NCBI GenBank assembly: GCA_019187225.1
Contig: JABAQQ010000039.1
Coordinates: 62,001 to 126,000 of the forward strand
Length of the DNA: 64,000 bases
DNA from: Saprospiraceae bacterium
GTDB taxonomy: Bacteria; Bacteroidota; Bacteroidia; Chitinophagales; Saprospiraceae
Direction: 5' to 3'
The notes under the pieces were generated by a model that was not told the origin of the DNA, did not search any database, and was given only the letters and a program-made list of their open reading frames with translations. Shown here in pieces: positions 25,485 to 33,694 of this stretch. The first letter of the stretch is position 1. Every line of letters begins with the position of its first letter. The position numbers and the translations under genes are program-made.

Positions 25485-27935
25485 ATGTTTCAAAATCACA
25501 CCCTGCTCGCGTTCCGAAACCTTTTGAAATACGGGAAATACACCTTCATCAACGTCAGCGGCATGGCGGTAGGTATGGCGTGTTGTTTTCTCATCGCAGT
25601 CTATCTGCGCTACGAGCGACATTTCGACACCTTTTTTCCCCACCTCGACCGGTTATACCGCGTGCATTACCACGCCAATTTTTCGGCCAGCACCTTCGAA
25701 CTGACCCGCATTCCCGCTCCGATCGGGCCGGCGATGCCCGCTCATTTTCCGCAGGTGGAAGCGACCGCGCGGCTTTTTCCACGCAGCATCAGCGTGCGCG
25801 AGCCGCAGAGCGACCGCACCTTCGAGGTCGAAGACGCGATGTTTGCCGACAGCACTGCCCACGAGGTGCTGGGCTTCGATTTCCTGTACGGCGACCCGGC
25901 CACGGCGCTCGACCAGCCCTTTTCCGTCGTGCTGACCGACGAAACGGCGCAACGGATCTTCGGAGATCAGAACCCCATGGGTCGGCAATTGCAGTTTGCC
26001 AACCAGGCCGTTTTTACGGTCAGCGGGGTGGTGCGTAAATTCCCTGAACAGTCGCACCTCAGGATCGGTCTGATGGCGCCCTTCCGCAACATACCCGACG
26101 CCGAGCCGGCATCGGCCCGCGACAACGTGCGCAACGCCATGACCAACAATTGGCTGGCATCGTACACCACCACGTATGTGCTCCTGAAACAAGGAGCCGG
26201 CGCGGCGGATGCCAATGCGCTGTTCCCCGGCTTCTTGAAACAATTCGGCGACCCGAAGTTTATTGACAAACAGGCATTCAGCCTGTTCCCGGTGCGCGAT
26301 ATCCACCTGCACAGCACTGCCACCGGCGAGGTGGAAGCCACAGCGAACCCCAACCACCTGCGCATGTTCGCTATCGTGGGTCTCCTCATCCTCATCATAG
26401 CCGGCATCAATTTCGTCAATCTTTCTACCGCCGTCTATCTTGGCCGAACGCGCGAAGTAGCGGTGCGCAAAGCGCTCGGCGCAGGACGCCCGACACTCGT
26501 GGGGCAGTTTTTGGGAGAGACCATGCTGCTGAGCGCCGGGGCTTTTGTACTGGCGCTGGGGTTGTTACACCTGTTTATCCCGCTTTTCAACGCCCAGACG
26601 GACAAACACCTGGAATATCAGCTCCTGCGCGACTGGCCGCTCACGGCCTTGTTCGCCGGTATATTCCTCCTCTCGGGTTTGCTCGCCGGCATCTATCCGG
26701 CGTTTTTCGCCACCCGCTTCCGTCCGGTCGAAGTATTTCAGCAAAACAGCCCCGTCGGCGTCGGTAAAGCCGGGCAGTGGTTGCGGAAATCGCTGATCAC
26801 CGTTCAGTTTGCGGTAGGTGTCGCGCTGCTGGTCGGCACATTGGTCATGCTGTCGCAACTGCGCTTCTGGCGCGATATGCCGCTTGGCTTCGACAGCGAT
26901 TCGGTGATCGCCGTGCCGCTCTCCAGCGATAATATGAACGTCGCTTTTTCGCCCGGTGATTCCACTATGCGCAGCCGGATGAACGCTTTTGAGGAGCGGG
27001 TATTGCAAAACCCCGGCGTTGCCGAGATCACGCTGGCGTCCAATATGCCCGGACTCGGCGCCACCCGTCACCCCATCACGACCGACAGGATCAGGATCGA
27101 AGACAACGTTTTTTTACCCTGTCTTTCAGTGGATTACGATTTTTCCGAGACCTTCCGGCTGCAAACCGTCGCCGGGCGCGACTTCGACAAGTCCTTCGGC
27201 ACGGATCACATCGGCGGATTTATTTTGAACGAACTGGCGGCAAAAACGCTCGGCTGGAACGACCCGCAGGAAGCCATCGGGCAAAAGATCAGCCGGGGCG
27301 GCAAGAAAGGCGCGATCGTAGGTGTGGTCAAAAATTTCCACACTGCCGGCCTGCAACTGGCGCTCGACCCGGTCATTCTGGAGGTATCGCCAGGTACCTT
27401 CACCACTTTTGCCATCCGGTTAAATGCGCAAAATATGCCTGCAACGCTTGCAGCCCTCGAAAAAAACTGGGCGCAGTTTTTCCCGGAAAAAGCCTTCGAA
27501 TACAGTTTTTTGCAAGACGACCTCCGGCAGGGATACGAACAGGAATCGCGGCTGGCAAGCCTGTGCGCCGACTTCGCCGGGGTGGCTATTTTTCTCTCCT
27601 GTTTCGGGCTGTTCGGGCTGATCAGTTTCAACGTGCGCCAACGCGCCAAAGAGATCGGCATCCGCAAGGTGCTCGGTGCGAGCGTGGCAGGCATCACGGG
27701 TTTGTTGGCCAGAGATTTTTTAAAACTGGTATTGATCGCCATCGTCATCGCCTCGCCTCTTGCGTACTGGGCGATGGACAAATGGCTCGCCGATTTTGCC
27801 TATCGCATCACCATTCAATGGTGGATGTTCGCGGCGGCAGGAGCGGTGGCGGTAGCAGTGGCGTTTTTGACGGTAAGTTTCCAGAGTGTGAAGGCAGCGT
27901 TGATGAATCCTGTCAAAAGCCTCCGGTCAGAGTGA
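25485..27935 (+). CDS. FtsX-like/MacB-type ABC permease, paralogue 5
   Basis: An 816-residue paralogue starting MFQNHTLLAFRNLLKYGKY, so the RNLRKNK motif is degraded to RNLLKYGK. TM1 is about 20-40. The first FtsX loop REVAVRKALGAGRPTLVGQ (near 322) and the terminal KEIGIRKVLGASVAGITG are both intact. The middle domains share little with paralogue 1, but the C-terminal 95 residues differ from paralogue 2 at only a few positions (for example YRITIQWW in place of YRIDIQWW). It is the last gene of the array; a hairpin spans its stop codon. Confidence 0.93.
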   Translation: MFQNHTLLAFRNLLKYGKYTFINVSGMAVGMACCFLIAVYLRYERHFDTFFPHLDRLYRVHYHANFSASTFELTRIPAPIGPAMPAHFPQVEATARLFPRSISVREPQSDRTFEVEDAMFADSTAHEVLGFDFLYGDPATALDQPFSVVLTDETAQRIFGDQNPMGRQLQFANQAVFTVSGVVRKFPEQSHLRIGLMAPFRNIPDAEPASARDNVRNAMTNNWLASYTTTYVLLKQGAGAADANALFPGFLKQFGDPKFIDKQAFSLFPVRDIHLHSTATGEVEATANPNHLRMFAIVGLLILIIAGINFVNLSTAVYLGRTREVAVRKALGAGRPTLVGQFLGETMLLSAGAFVLALGLLHLFIPLFNAQTDKHLEYQLLRDWPLTALFAGIFLLSGLLAGIYPAFFATRFRPVEVFQQNSPVGVGKAGQWLRKSLITVQFAVGVALLVGTLVMLSQLRFWRDMPLGFDSDSVIAVPLSSDNMNVAFSPGDSTMRSRMNAFEERVLQNPGVAEITLASNMPGLGATRHPITTDRIRIEDNVFLPCLSVDYDFSETFRLQTVAGRDFDKSFGTDHIGGFILNELAAKTLGWNDPQEAIGQKISRGGKKGAIVGVVKNFHTAGLQLALDPVILEVSPGTFTTFAIRLNAQNMPATLAALEKNWAQFFPEKAFEYSFLQDDLRQGYEQESRLASLCADFAGVAIFLSCFGLFGLISFNVRQRAKEIGIRKVLGASVAGITGLLARDFLKLVLIAIVIASPLAYWAMDKWLADFAYRITIQWWMFAAAGAVAVAVAFLTVSFQSVKAALMNPVKSLRSE

Positions 27936-27948
27936 GGAGGCTTTTGAC
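27912..27948 (+). terminator. hairpin overlapping the permease 5 stop codon
   Basis: GTCAAAAGCCTCC (27912-27924) pairs perfectly with GGAGGCTTTTGAC (27936-27948). The TGA stop is in the 11-nt loop. The left arm encodes the conserved tail NPVKSL. It probably ends or stabilises the array transcript, although no separate T-tract follows. Confidence 0.6.
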
Positions 27949-28034
27949 GACGCATCGAGCAGGCTAAAAAGTCTGAGGTTGGATGGATGAGAATTTGAAA
28001 CGCAGCTTACAACGCTTCGGACAAAATTTGGATG

Positions 28035-28042
28035 TACGTTTG
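28035..28042 (+). promoter_or_regulatory. -7 box of the pepD promoter
   Basis: TACGTTTG matches TAnnTTTG and lies 35 bp before the pepD ATG. I see no clear TTTG at the expected -33 distance. Confidence 0.5.
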
Positions 28043-28077
28043 CAGCACTTCTTGTTTCACATTCTCAACAGAGTGCC

Positions 28078-29520
28078 ATGTCCGATCAACTCCGCCAACT
28101 TGAACCTTCCGCCCCCTGGAACATTTTTGCCGACCTGAATGCCATCCCCCGCGCCTCCAAAAAAGAACAACGCATCGCGGAGTGGGTGCGGGAATTCGGC
28201 CTCCGCCACGGGTTGGAAGTGCTGACCGACAACTTCGGCAACGTCATCATCAAAAAACCGGCCTCGCCGGGACGTGAAAAAAGTCCGGTCACCATCCTCC
28301 AGGGACACCTCGACATGGTGCACTCGAAAAATGCCGATGTCAGTTTCGACTTCGACCGCCAGGGCATTGAAATGTACATAGACGGCGATTGGGTGCGCGC
28401 CCGCGGCACCACGCTTGGCGCCGACAATGGCCTGGGCGTGGCGTCCATTCTGGCCGTATTGGCCTCCAAAGATATTTCTCATCCGCCGCTGGAAGCACTT
28501 TTTACCCTCGACGAAGAACAGGGCCTCGGCGGGGCAAAAAACCTCGGTCGCGGCTTGCTCCAGGGGAAATTGCTGCTCAATCTCGACACCGAGGAAGACC
28601 ATGTTTTTACCATCGGATGCGCCGGAGGCATCGATACGCTTGTACGGTGGAATTACCGGGAGGAACCCACACCGGAAAATCTGAAGCCTTTTTTGATCAC
28701 CGTCAGCGGCCTGCGGGGCGGTCACAGCGGCATGGAGATTCACCTGGGCCGCGCCAATGCCAATAAGATACTTACACGTGTCCTCATGGCCTGCGCCCCG
28801 GCGGGCCTGCGCCTGTCGGATTTCGACGGCGGCAACCTGCGCAACGAGATCCCCCGCGAAGCGAAGGCGCGGGTGGCAGTGAAAAACGAAAAACGCTTTG
28901 CCAAACTCCTGCAGGCCGCCTCGCGGGAAATAGCGGCGGAGTTTGTTACCGTCGAGCCGAATCTGAAAATTACAGCTACCGAAACCCCTCAACCTGCGAA
29001 CGTGATGCGGCGCAACGACCAGGTCAAATTCCTGAACGCCATGCGGGCCGTCCACAACGGCGTTTACAGGATGAGCCCCGAAATTCCGGGACTTGTGGAA
29101 GCCTCCTCCAACCTGGCTAAAGTCACTCTGGCCAACGGCGTTTTAAACATCGGCTCCTTGCAGCGCAGTTCGGTCGAGTCGAGCAAAGCCGATGTGGCGG
29201 CGGCTTTCCGCGCACCGTTCGACCTGATCGGCGCCGGCATACAAACCGCTAATGAATACCCCGGCTGGAAACCGAACCCCGCTTCCAAAATCGTCAAAAA
29301 AATGGAGGGCATTTACCAAAGAATGTTCGGCACAGCGCCCACCATCGAAGCCTGCCACGCCGGGCTGGAATGCGGCATCATCGGCGAAGCATATCCCCGC
29401 CTCGACATGGTGTCGTTCGGCCCGCTCATCCAGGGCGCGCACAGCCCCGACGAACGGGCATCGGTCTCCAGTTATCAGAAATTCTGGAAGTTTTACTTAG
29501 AAGTGTTGCGGGCAATCTGA
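28078..29520 (+). CDS. pepD: aminoacyl-histidine dipeptidase (M20 family)
   Basis: PepD hydrolyses Xaa-His and related dipeptides with a two-zinc M20 centre in the cytoplasm. The 480-residue product shows ILQGHLDMVHSKN (metal His, catalytic Asp) near residue 80, GTTLGADNGLG (bridging Asp) near 117, and LDEEQGLGGAKNL (catalytic Glu and metal Glu) near 147. GHSGMEIHLGRANANK in the lid domain and the C-terminal ECGIIGEAYPRLDMVSFGP follow in order. Length and order match the PepD type. It is a single gene with its own -7 box and no visible terminator. Confidence 0.95.
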   Translation: MSDQLRQLEPSAPWNIFADLNAIPRASKKEQRIAEWVREFGLRHGLEVLTDNFGNVIIKKPASPGREKSPVTILQGHLDMVHSKNADVSFDFDRQGIEMYIDGDWVRARGTTLGADNGLGVASILAVLASKDISHPPLEALFTLDEEQGLGGAKNLGRGLLQGKLLLNLDTEEDHVFTIGCAGGIDTLVRWNYREEPTPENLKPFLITVSGLRGGHSGMEIHLGRANANKILTRVLMACAPAGLRLSDFDGGNLRNEIPREAKARVAVKNEKRFAKLLQAASREIAAEFVTVEPNLKITATETPQPANVMRRNDQVKFLNAMRAVHNGVYRMSPEIPGLVEASSNLAKVTLANGVLNIGSLQRSSVESSKADVAAAFRAPFDLIGAGIQTANEYPGWKPNPASKIVKKMEGIYQRMFGTAPTIEACHAGLECGIIGEAYPRLDMVSFGPLIQGAHSPDERASVSSYQKFWKFYLEVLRAI

Positions 29521-29673
29521 TCGCGCTCCAACAGGATCAGGGCGTGTTGAATCGCTTTCTGGATCAAAACTTTGAGGAGAAAAAGAATTGACCTGCCTTA
29601 CAATACGGGAACAAGGCGATACTCGTGTTTGACAAAGTTGCAGGGGCGAACTGCCCACTCGCGGAGTGTATTT

Positions 29674-29718
29674 CCCGCAGATTTACGCAGATTTTTTCCC
29701 GCAGATTTACGCAGATTT
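29674..29718. repeat. two-copy direct repeat CCCGCAGATTTACGCAGATTT
   Basis: The same ~21-bp phrase occurs at 29674 and 29698, and each copy is itself built of GCAGATT words. It is in the 254-bp gap between pepD and nagA, which otherwise holds no gene. A short minus-strand frame through it is a by-product of the repeat. Confidence 0.85.
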
Positions 29719-29774
29719 GTTTGTGTAAGTTTTTTGTCTGCGCCAATATGCGGGAAAAAATCTGTCGTCCGCTT

Positions 29775-30893
29775 TCAGAAGCCGATGGTCTGTCGCAAAT
29801 GCAATTCCTCGTCGAAGACCACAAAATGCGCTTCGTACCCCGGCGCGATTTTACCCAAACGGTCGTCTTCGCCGGCTACCTGCGCCGGGTAAGTACCCGC
29901 CATGCGCAAGGCTTCTTCCAAAGGAATTTCTGCGAATTGCACCGCGTTTTTTACTGCCTGCCACATGGTGAGGGCAGAGCCGGCCAGTACGCCCGAATCG
30001 TCCACATAGCGGTCGCCGGAAAAACGGAAACGGTAGTCGCCCATGAGGCTTTCCGTCACGGCATCGGAGATCAGGAACAATTTATCGCGCAGCAATTCCT
30101 TGGCGATCTTCAGGCTGTTGTAATCGCAGTGGATGCCGTCCGCGATGATGCTTGTCCAGGGCTTGCGATCGAAAGTGGCGCCCACGAGTCCGGGTTCGCG
30201 GCTTTGAAAGGCGCTCATGGCGTTGAACAAATGCGTCACCCGGCCAACTCCTTTGTCGAGCGCACGAACGGCCTGTTGAAAAGTAGCGTTCGAGTGACCC
30301 AGCGAAAGCAGAATGTCGCTTTTCAAAAACAAATCCAGCGAAGCGTCGTCCATCATTTCTGGCGCGAAAGTCATGTAACGCACCACTCCTTTGCCACGCT
30401 CGATGAGTTCGGCCACTTCCGCATGGTCGGGCGTGCGGATGTGTTGCAATGGGTGCGCGCCGCGTTTATCGGGATTGAAATAGGGCCCTTCCAGGTGCAG
30501 GCCTAACAGACCCTGTCCGCCGCTGACCCAATATTCCCGGCAGGCATCCATCGCCCGCCACATCGTTTCCAGGGGCGAGCAGGACAGCGTGATCTGGAAA
30601 TGCGAAGCCCCGCCCGCGCGCACGCTTTCCCATGTTTTCCGGATGGTTTCCGCCGTCGGTTCGTTGTTGAAAAGTTTGCCGTTGCCGCCGTACACCTGGA
30701 GGTCAATGAAGGCCGGGGCGATGGAAAGGCCTTGCAGATCAATGACTTCGGAAACATATTCAGGCGGTGACTTTGAGTCGCCACCTGAATTAATGACTTG
30801 TGCGATGCGCCCGTTCTCGACCGCGACGCTGCCGCGTTCGATGATCCGGTCGCCGGTGAAGATGCGGGCGTTGGTGTAGGTACAGGTGGACAT
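29775..30893 (-). CDS. nagA: N-acetylglucosamine-6-phosphate deacetylase
   Basis: NagA removes the acetyl group from GlcNAc-6-P on the way to GlcN-6-P in amino-sugar and cell-wall recycling. ATG 30893 gives 372 residues (MSTCTYTNARIFTGD); the longer frame to 31034 overlaps the next gene and lacks homology. Family features are FIDLQVYGGNG (Gln in place of the usual HxH, as in other NagA), the metal ligand in GLHLEGPYFNPDKRGAH (Glu135), GHSNATF, HLFNAMSAF, GIHCDYNSL and the catalytic Asp in LISDAV. A -7-like TACCTTCG ends only 5 nt before the ATG, so the mRNA may be leaderless. Confidence 0.95.
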   Translation of the reverse strand: MSTCTYTNARIFTGDRIIERGSVAVENGRIAQVINSGGDSKSPPEYVSEVIDLQGLSIAPAFIDLQVYGGNGKLFNNEPTAETIRKTWESVRAGGASHFQITLSCSPLETMWRAMDACREYWVSGGQGLLGLHLEGPYFNPDKRGAHPLQHIRTPDHAEVAELIERGKGVVRYMTFAPEMMDDASLDLFLKSDILLSLGHSNATFQQAVRALDKGVGRVTHLFNAMSAFQSREPGLVGATFDRKPWTSIIADGIHCDYNSLKIAKELLRDKLFLISDAVTESLMGDYRFRFSGDRYVDDSGVLAGSALTMWQAVKNAVQFAEIPLEEALRMAGTYPAQVAGEDDRLGKIAPGYEAHFVVFDEELHLRQTIGF

Positions 30894-30949
30894 GGGGGCG
30901 AAGGTAGGAAGCGGGAGCGGCCTGAGTAACGGTTTTCTCCTGTGCGCAC

Positions 30950-32110
30950 TTAAAACTCCGGCAGCGCCTGCCAATTCCGCACCTTCCCATTGGTCCTGTC
31001 CTGGTTTTCTGTGCCTTGGTACACCAGGTAACAATCGTCGGGCGCCGTTCCGCTCAGTTTTTGGAACAATTCAAGATTTTTGAAAAAATCGGGGCGCAGG
31101 GTGTCCGCCGATTTTATTTCAAGGGGATAGAGCCGCTGCCCTTGAGACACCAGGAGGTCAATTTCGTTGCCCGTGCTGTCCGCCCAAAAATACAGGTCGG
31201 GCCGAACGCCTTTGTTGAGCAGGTTTTTCATCACTTCGTTGATGATGAAGTTCTCGAACAAAGCGCCGCGCGCAAAATGCTGGTCGAGTTCAGCAGCCGA
31301 GCGGATACGGAGCAAGGAGCAGGCGAGGCCGGTGTCGTAGAAATACAGTTTGGGCGTTTTGGTGATCCGTTTGTTGAAATTTTTGAAAAAAGGCGGCAAC
31401 AGGTAGGTCACAAAGCCGGTTTGCAACACCGACATCCAGCGGGCGATGGTGGGCGCTGAAACGCCGGTTTCGTTGGCGAGGGCGCTTTGGTTGAATATCT
31501 GGCCGACACGCCCGGCACAGAGTTGCAGGAAGCGCTCGAAGGCCGCCAGGTCGCCGATGGATTGCACCTGCCGCACGTCTCGCTCCACATAAGTTTGGAT
31601 GTAGGAGGGATAGAATACGTCCGGCGGTGCCTGCTGGTCGTAAATGCGCGGGAACAATCCCCGATAAATATAGGCGAAAGCGTCCTTTTGCTCGTAAGAA
31701 GTGCCGGCGAGTTCGCGTACTGAAAACGGGAGCAGGTTGAAAATCGCCACCCTGCCCGCCAGACTTTGCGTGATTTTTTCCATCAGCAAAAAATTCTGAG
31801 AGCCGGTCAGGATAATCTCTCCATTGCGGCGCGTGTTGTCCACGTGCACCTGAATGTATGAAAATAACTCCGGCAGGTGCTGGGCTTCATCAATGACAAT
31901 GCCGCGCTCGCTTTGTTGCAAAAACCGGAAGGGATTGTCGCGGGCAAACTGACGGGTCAGCGGGTTTTCCAGGTTGGCGTATTCGTAATCCGGAAAAATC
32001 TGTTTCGCCAGGGTGGTTTTCCCCGACTGACGCGGGCCGGTAATGCTTACGACGGGCATTTTGCCCGCAATGTCGCGGATTTTTTCTCCCAACTGCCTGT
32101 TTATCAGCAT
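30950..32110 (-). CDS. AAA_14/DUF4143 ATP-binding protein
   Basis: Starting at ATG 32110 (MLINRQLGEKIRDI) it has 386 residues; a TTG at 32146 is further upstream, inside the promoter. Walker A is GPRQSGKTT (25-33), Walker B is GIVIDEAQHLPEL (near 70), and sensor LTGSQNF is near 105. The C-terminal half is the DUF4143 PD-(D/E)XK-like domain (WADSTGNEIDLLVSQG with LYPLEIKSA). These P-loop proteins are common and poorly understood; they occur as singletons in mobile or accessory DNA. It has the best canonical promoter in the window and lies 56 bp upstream of nagA. Confidence 0.92.
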   Translation of the reverse strand: MLINRQLGEKIRDIAGKMPVVSITGPRQSGKTTLAKQIFPDYEYANLENPLTRQFARDNPFRFLQQSERGIVIDEAQHLPELFSYIQVHVDNTRRNGEIILTGSQNFLLMEKITQSLAGRVAIFNLLPFSVRELAGTSYEQKDAFAYIYRGLFPRIYDQQAPPDVFYPSYIQTYVERDVRQVQSIGDLAAFERFLQLCAGRVGQIFNQSALANETGVSAPTIARWMSVLQTGFVTYLLPPFFKNFNKRITKTPKLYFYDTGLACSLLRIRSAAELDQHFARGALFENFIINEVMKNLLNKGVRPDLYFWADSTGNEIDLLVSQGQRLYPLEIKSADTLRPDFFKNLELFQKLSGTAPDDCYLVYQGTENQDRTNGKVRNWQALPEF

Positions 32111-32116
32111 TGTTTG

Positions 32117-32147
32117 CAAATTTAATATCGGATGTTTAATTTGCAAA
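32117..32147 (-). promoter_or_regulatory. canonical Bacteroidota promoter with near-zero leader
   Basis: On the minus strand TTTG (32147-32144), 19 bp, then TAAATTTG (32124-32117) match both consensus elements and spacing. The ATG follows after 6 nt, so the predicted start site is almost at the start codon. Confidence 0.75.
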
Positions 32148-32270
32148 GGTAAAAAAAGCGCAAGAAAAAATGAGTGAGAAGGGCGGCAGGAAGTGGAGTA
32201 CCTACAAACGAGACTACCAGGTTTTTTCCCTCCGAAAAATTAAGTCACTTGCCAGACAGCCTACTTCCTT

Positions 32271-33323
32271 TCACCCCACCACCTCCCACACCGTCACCGG
32301 CTGCGCTTTATTCTTCATTTGTATCTCCCCGATCTTTTGGCACTGGAACAGCGCTTTCGCTTTTTCATACGTCGCTTCATTGATAAGGATCTGCCCCGGT
32401 TTGGCGGCCGACTGCAGGCGCTGGGCGGTGTTGACCACATCGCCGATGACGGTAAAATCGAAGCGGCGGAGCGTGGCGGAGCCGATGTTCCCCGAAATGA
32501 CTTCCCCGGTGTTGATGCCTGTGGATAATTTGGGTAAAAAAGTCTGTTCGCCGGAAAGGGGGTCTTCCATGGATTGGATCTGCGTATTGACGGCCAGGGC
32601 GGTGCGGAGAGCCCTTGCGAGGTGGTCTTTGTCCTTGAAAACGGCCAGGACGGCGTCGCCCATGAATTTGTCCACGTTGCCGCCTTCGGCGATGATGGCC
32701 TTGACGATGATGTCGAAGTATTTGTTGAGCAGGCGCACCACCACATCGGGCGGCTCGCGTTCGGAAATGGCCGTGAAGCCGCAGATGTCTATAAAAGCAA
32801 TGGTGGCTTCTATGGTCTCATTCTCCAGCAGGGAGGATTCAAATTCCTGACCGCACATGAAGCGCAGCACGCTGTCGTCCACGTACATTTTCAGGATGTT
32901 GTTCTCATGAACGGCCCGGACGGTATCTTTGAGTTGCTGACAATATTTCAGGGTTTTTTGCAGGGTGCGTTCAAAATCCTGAAAATCGAGGGGCTTTGTG
33001 ATAAAATCGAAAGCGCCGCGGTTCATAGCGGTGCGGATATTGGCCATGTCGCCGTAGGCGGAAATGATGACGGTTTTGAGCAGGGGGCTCAGTTCTTCGA
33101 GTTTTTGGAGCAACGTCAGACCATCCATCACGGGCATATTGATGTCGGTGAACACCATTTCCGTTTCGGGATTGTCGCGGAGTTTGGATAAAGCTTCGGC
33201 GCCGTTTTGCGCGAAAACGAATTCGTACTCGTGTTCGCGTATTTCGCGCCGGAACTTCTGGCGGATAAGTTGCGCCACATCGTCTTCGTCGTCCACGACT
33301 AATATTTTGTGTTTCGCATTCAT
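32271..33323 (-). CDS. response regulator with class III adenylate/guanylate cyclase output
   Basis: The 350-residue protein joins a receiver domain (1-125; phospho-acceptor Asp60 in [12 protein letters not shown], Lys110) through a short helix to a class III cyclase domain (170-350). Cyclase residues are intact: metal-binding Asp179 (FIDICGF) and Asp223 (MGDAVLAVF), Lys219 that favours ATP, and transition-state Asn298 and Arg302 in [10 protein letters not shown]. It should make a cyclic nucleotide, most likely cAMP, when phosphorylated. Its ATG overlaps the stop of the receiver gene by 4 bp, so the three-gene operon runs histidine kinase, receiver, receiver-cyclase. Confidence 0.94.
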   Translation of the reverse strand: MNAKHKILVVDDEDDVAQLIRQKFRREIREHEYEFVFAQNGAEALSKLRDNPETEMVFTDINMPVMDGLTLLQKLEELSPLLKTVIISAYGDMANIRTAMNRGAFDFITKPLDFQDFERTLQKTLKYCQQLKDTVRAVHENNILKMYVDDSVLRFMCGQEFESSLLENETIEATIAFIDICGFTAISEREPPDVVVRLLNKYFDIIVKAIIAEGGNVDKFMGDAVLAVFKDKDHLARALRTALAVNTQIQSMEDPLSGEQTFLPKLSTGINTGEVISGNIGSATLRRFDFTVIGDVVNTAQRLQSAAKPGQILINEATYEKAKALFQCQKIGEIQMKNKAQPVTVWEVVG

Positions 33324-33694
33324 GAAAGGCTGATCAGTTTTTGTTTCAGGGTGCTGAAATCCAACGGTTTGTGCAGGAAGTCATTGGCGCCGGAGCGCAT
33401 GGCTTCATCGTAATTGGCGGCGTCGCCGTAGGCCGTTATCATCACGATGAACGGCGGCGGCGCAGGGGCGTTTTCCCGGATGCGGCGCAACAGTTCGAGG
33501 CCGCTCATACCCGGCATGTTGATGTCGGAAAGGATGAGTATGGCTTCGGAGGGGTGTTCCCGCAGATAGGCGAGGGCTTCTTCGCCCGAAAAGCAAAAGG
33601 CGAAATCGAAAGTTGATTCCCGGATCTCGCGGCGGAAACGCTGCTCGAAGAGGGTTTTGATGTCTTGCTCGTCGTCGACAACTAATATTTTCAT
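33320..33694 (-). CDS. single-domain response regulator (CheY-like)
   Basis: A 124-residue stand-alone receiver with acidic pocket (VVDDE, residues 5-9), phospho-acceptor Asp57 ([11 protein letters not shown]), Thr/Ala region MITAYGD and Lys near 109 (LHKPLDF). Its first 30 residues resemble the receiver of the neighbouring cyclase (shared FRREIRE), which suggests duplication. It overlaps both neighbours by 4 bp (ATGA junctions). It may act as a phosphate sink or relay between the kinase and the cyclase. Confidence 0.94.
   Translation of the reverse strand: MKILVVDDEQDIKTLFEQRFRREIRESTFDFAFCFSGEEALAYLREHPSEAILILSDINMPGMSGLELLRRIRENAPAPPPFIVMITAYGDAANYDEAMRSGANDFLHKPLDFSTLKQKLISLS

Noticed and set aside
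29564..29824. Minus-strand frame with ICVNLREK repeats
   Set aside because: It merely translates the two-copy GCAGATTTACGCAGATT repeat and overlaps the end of nagA.
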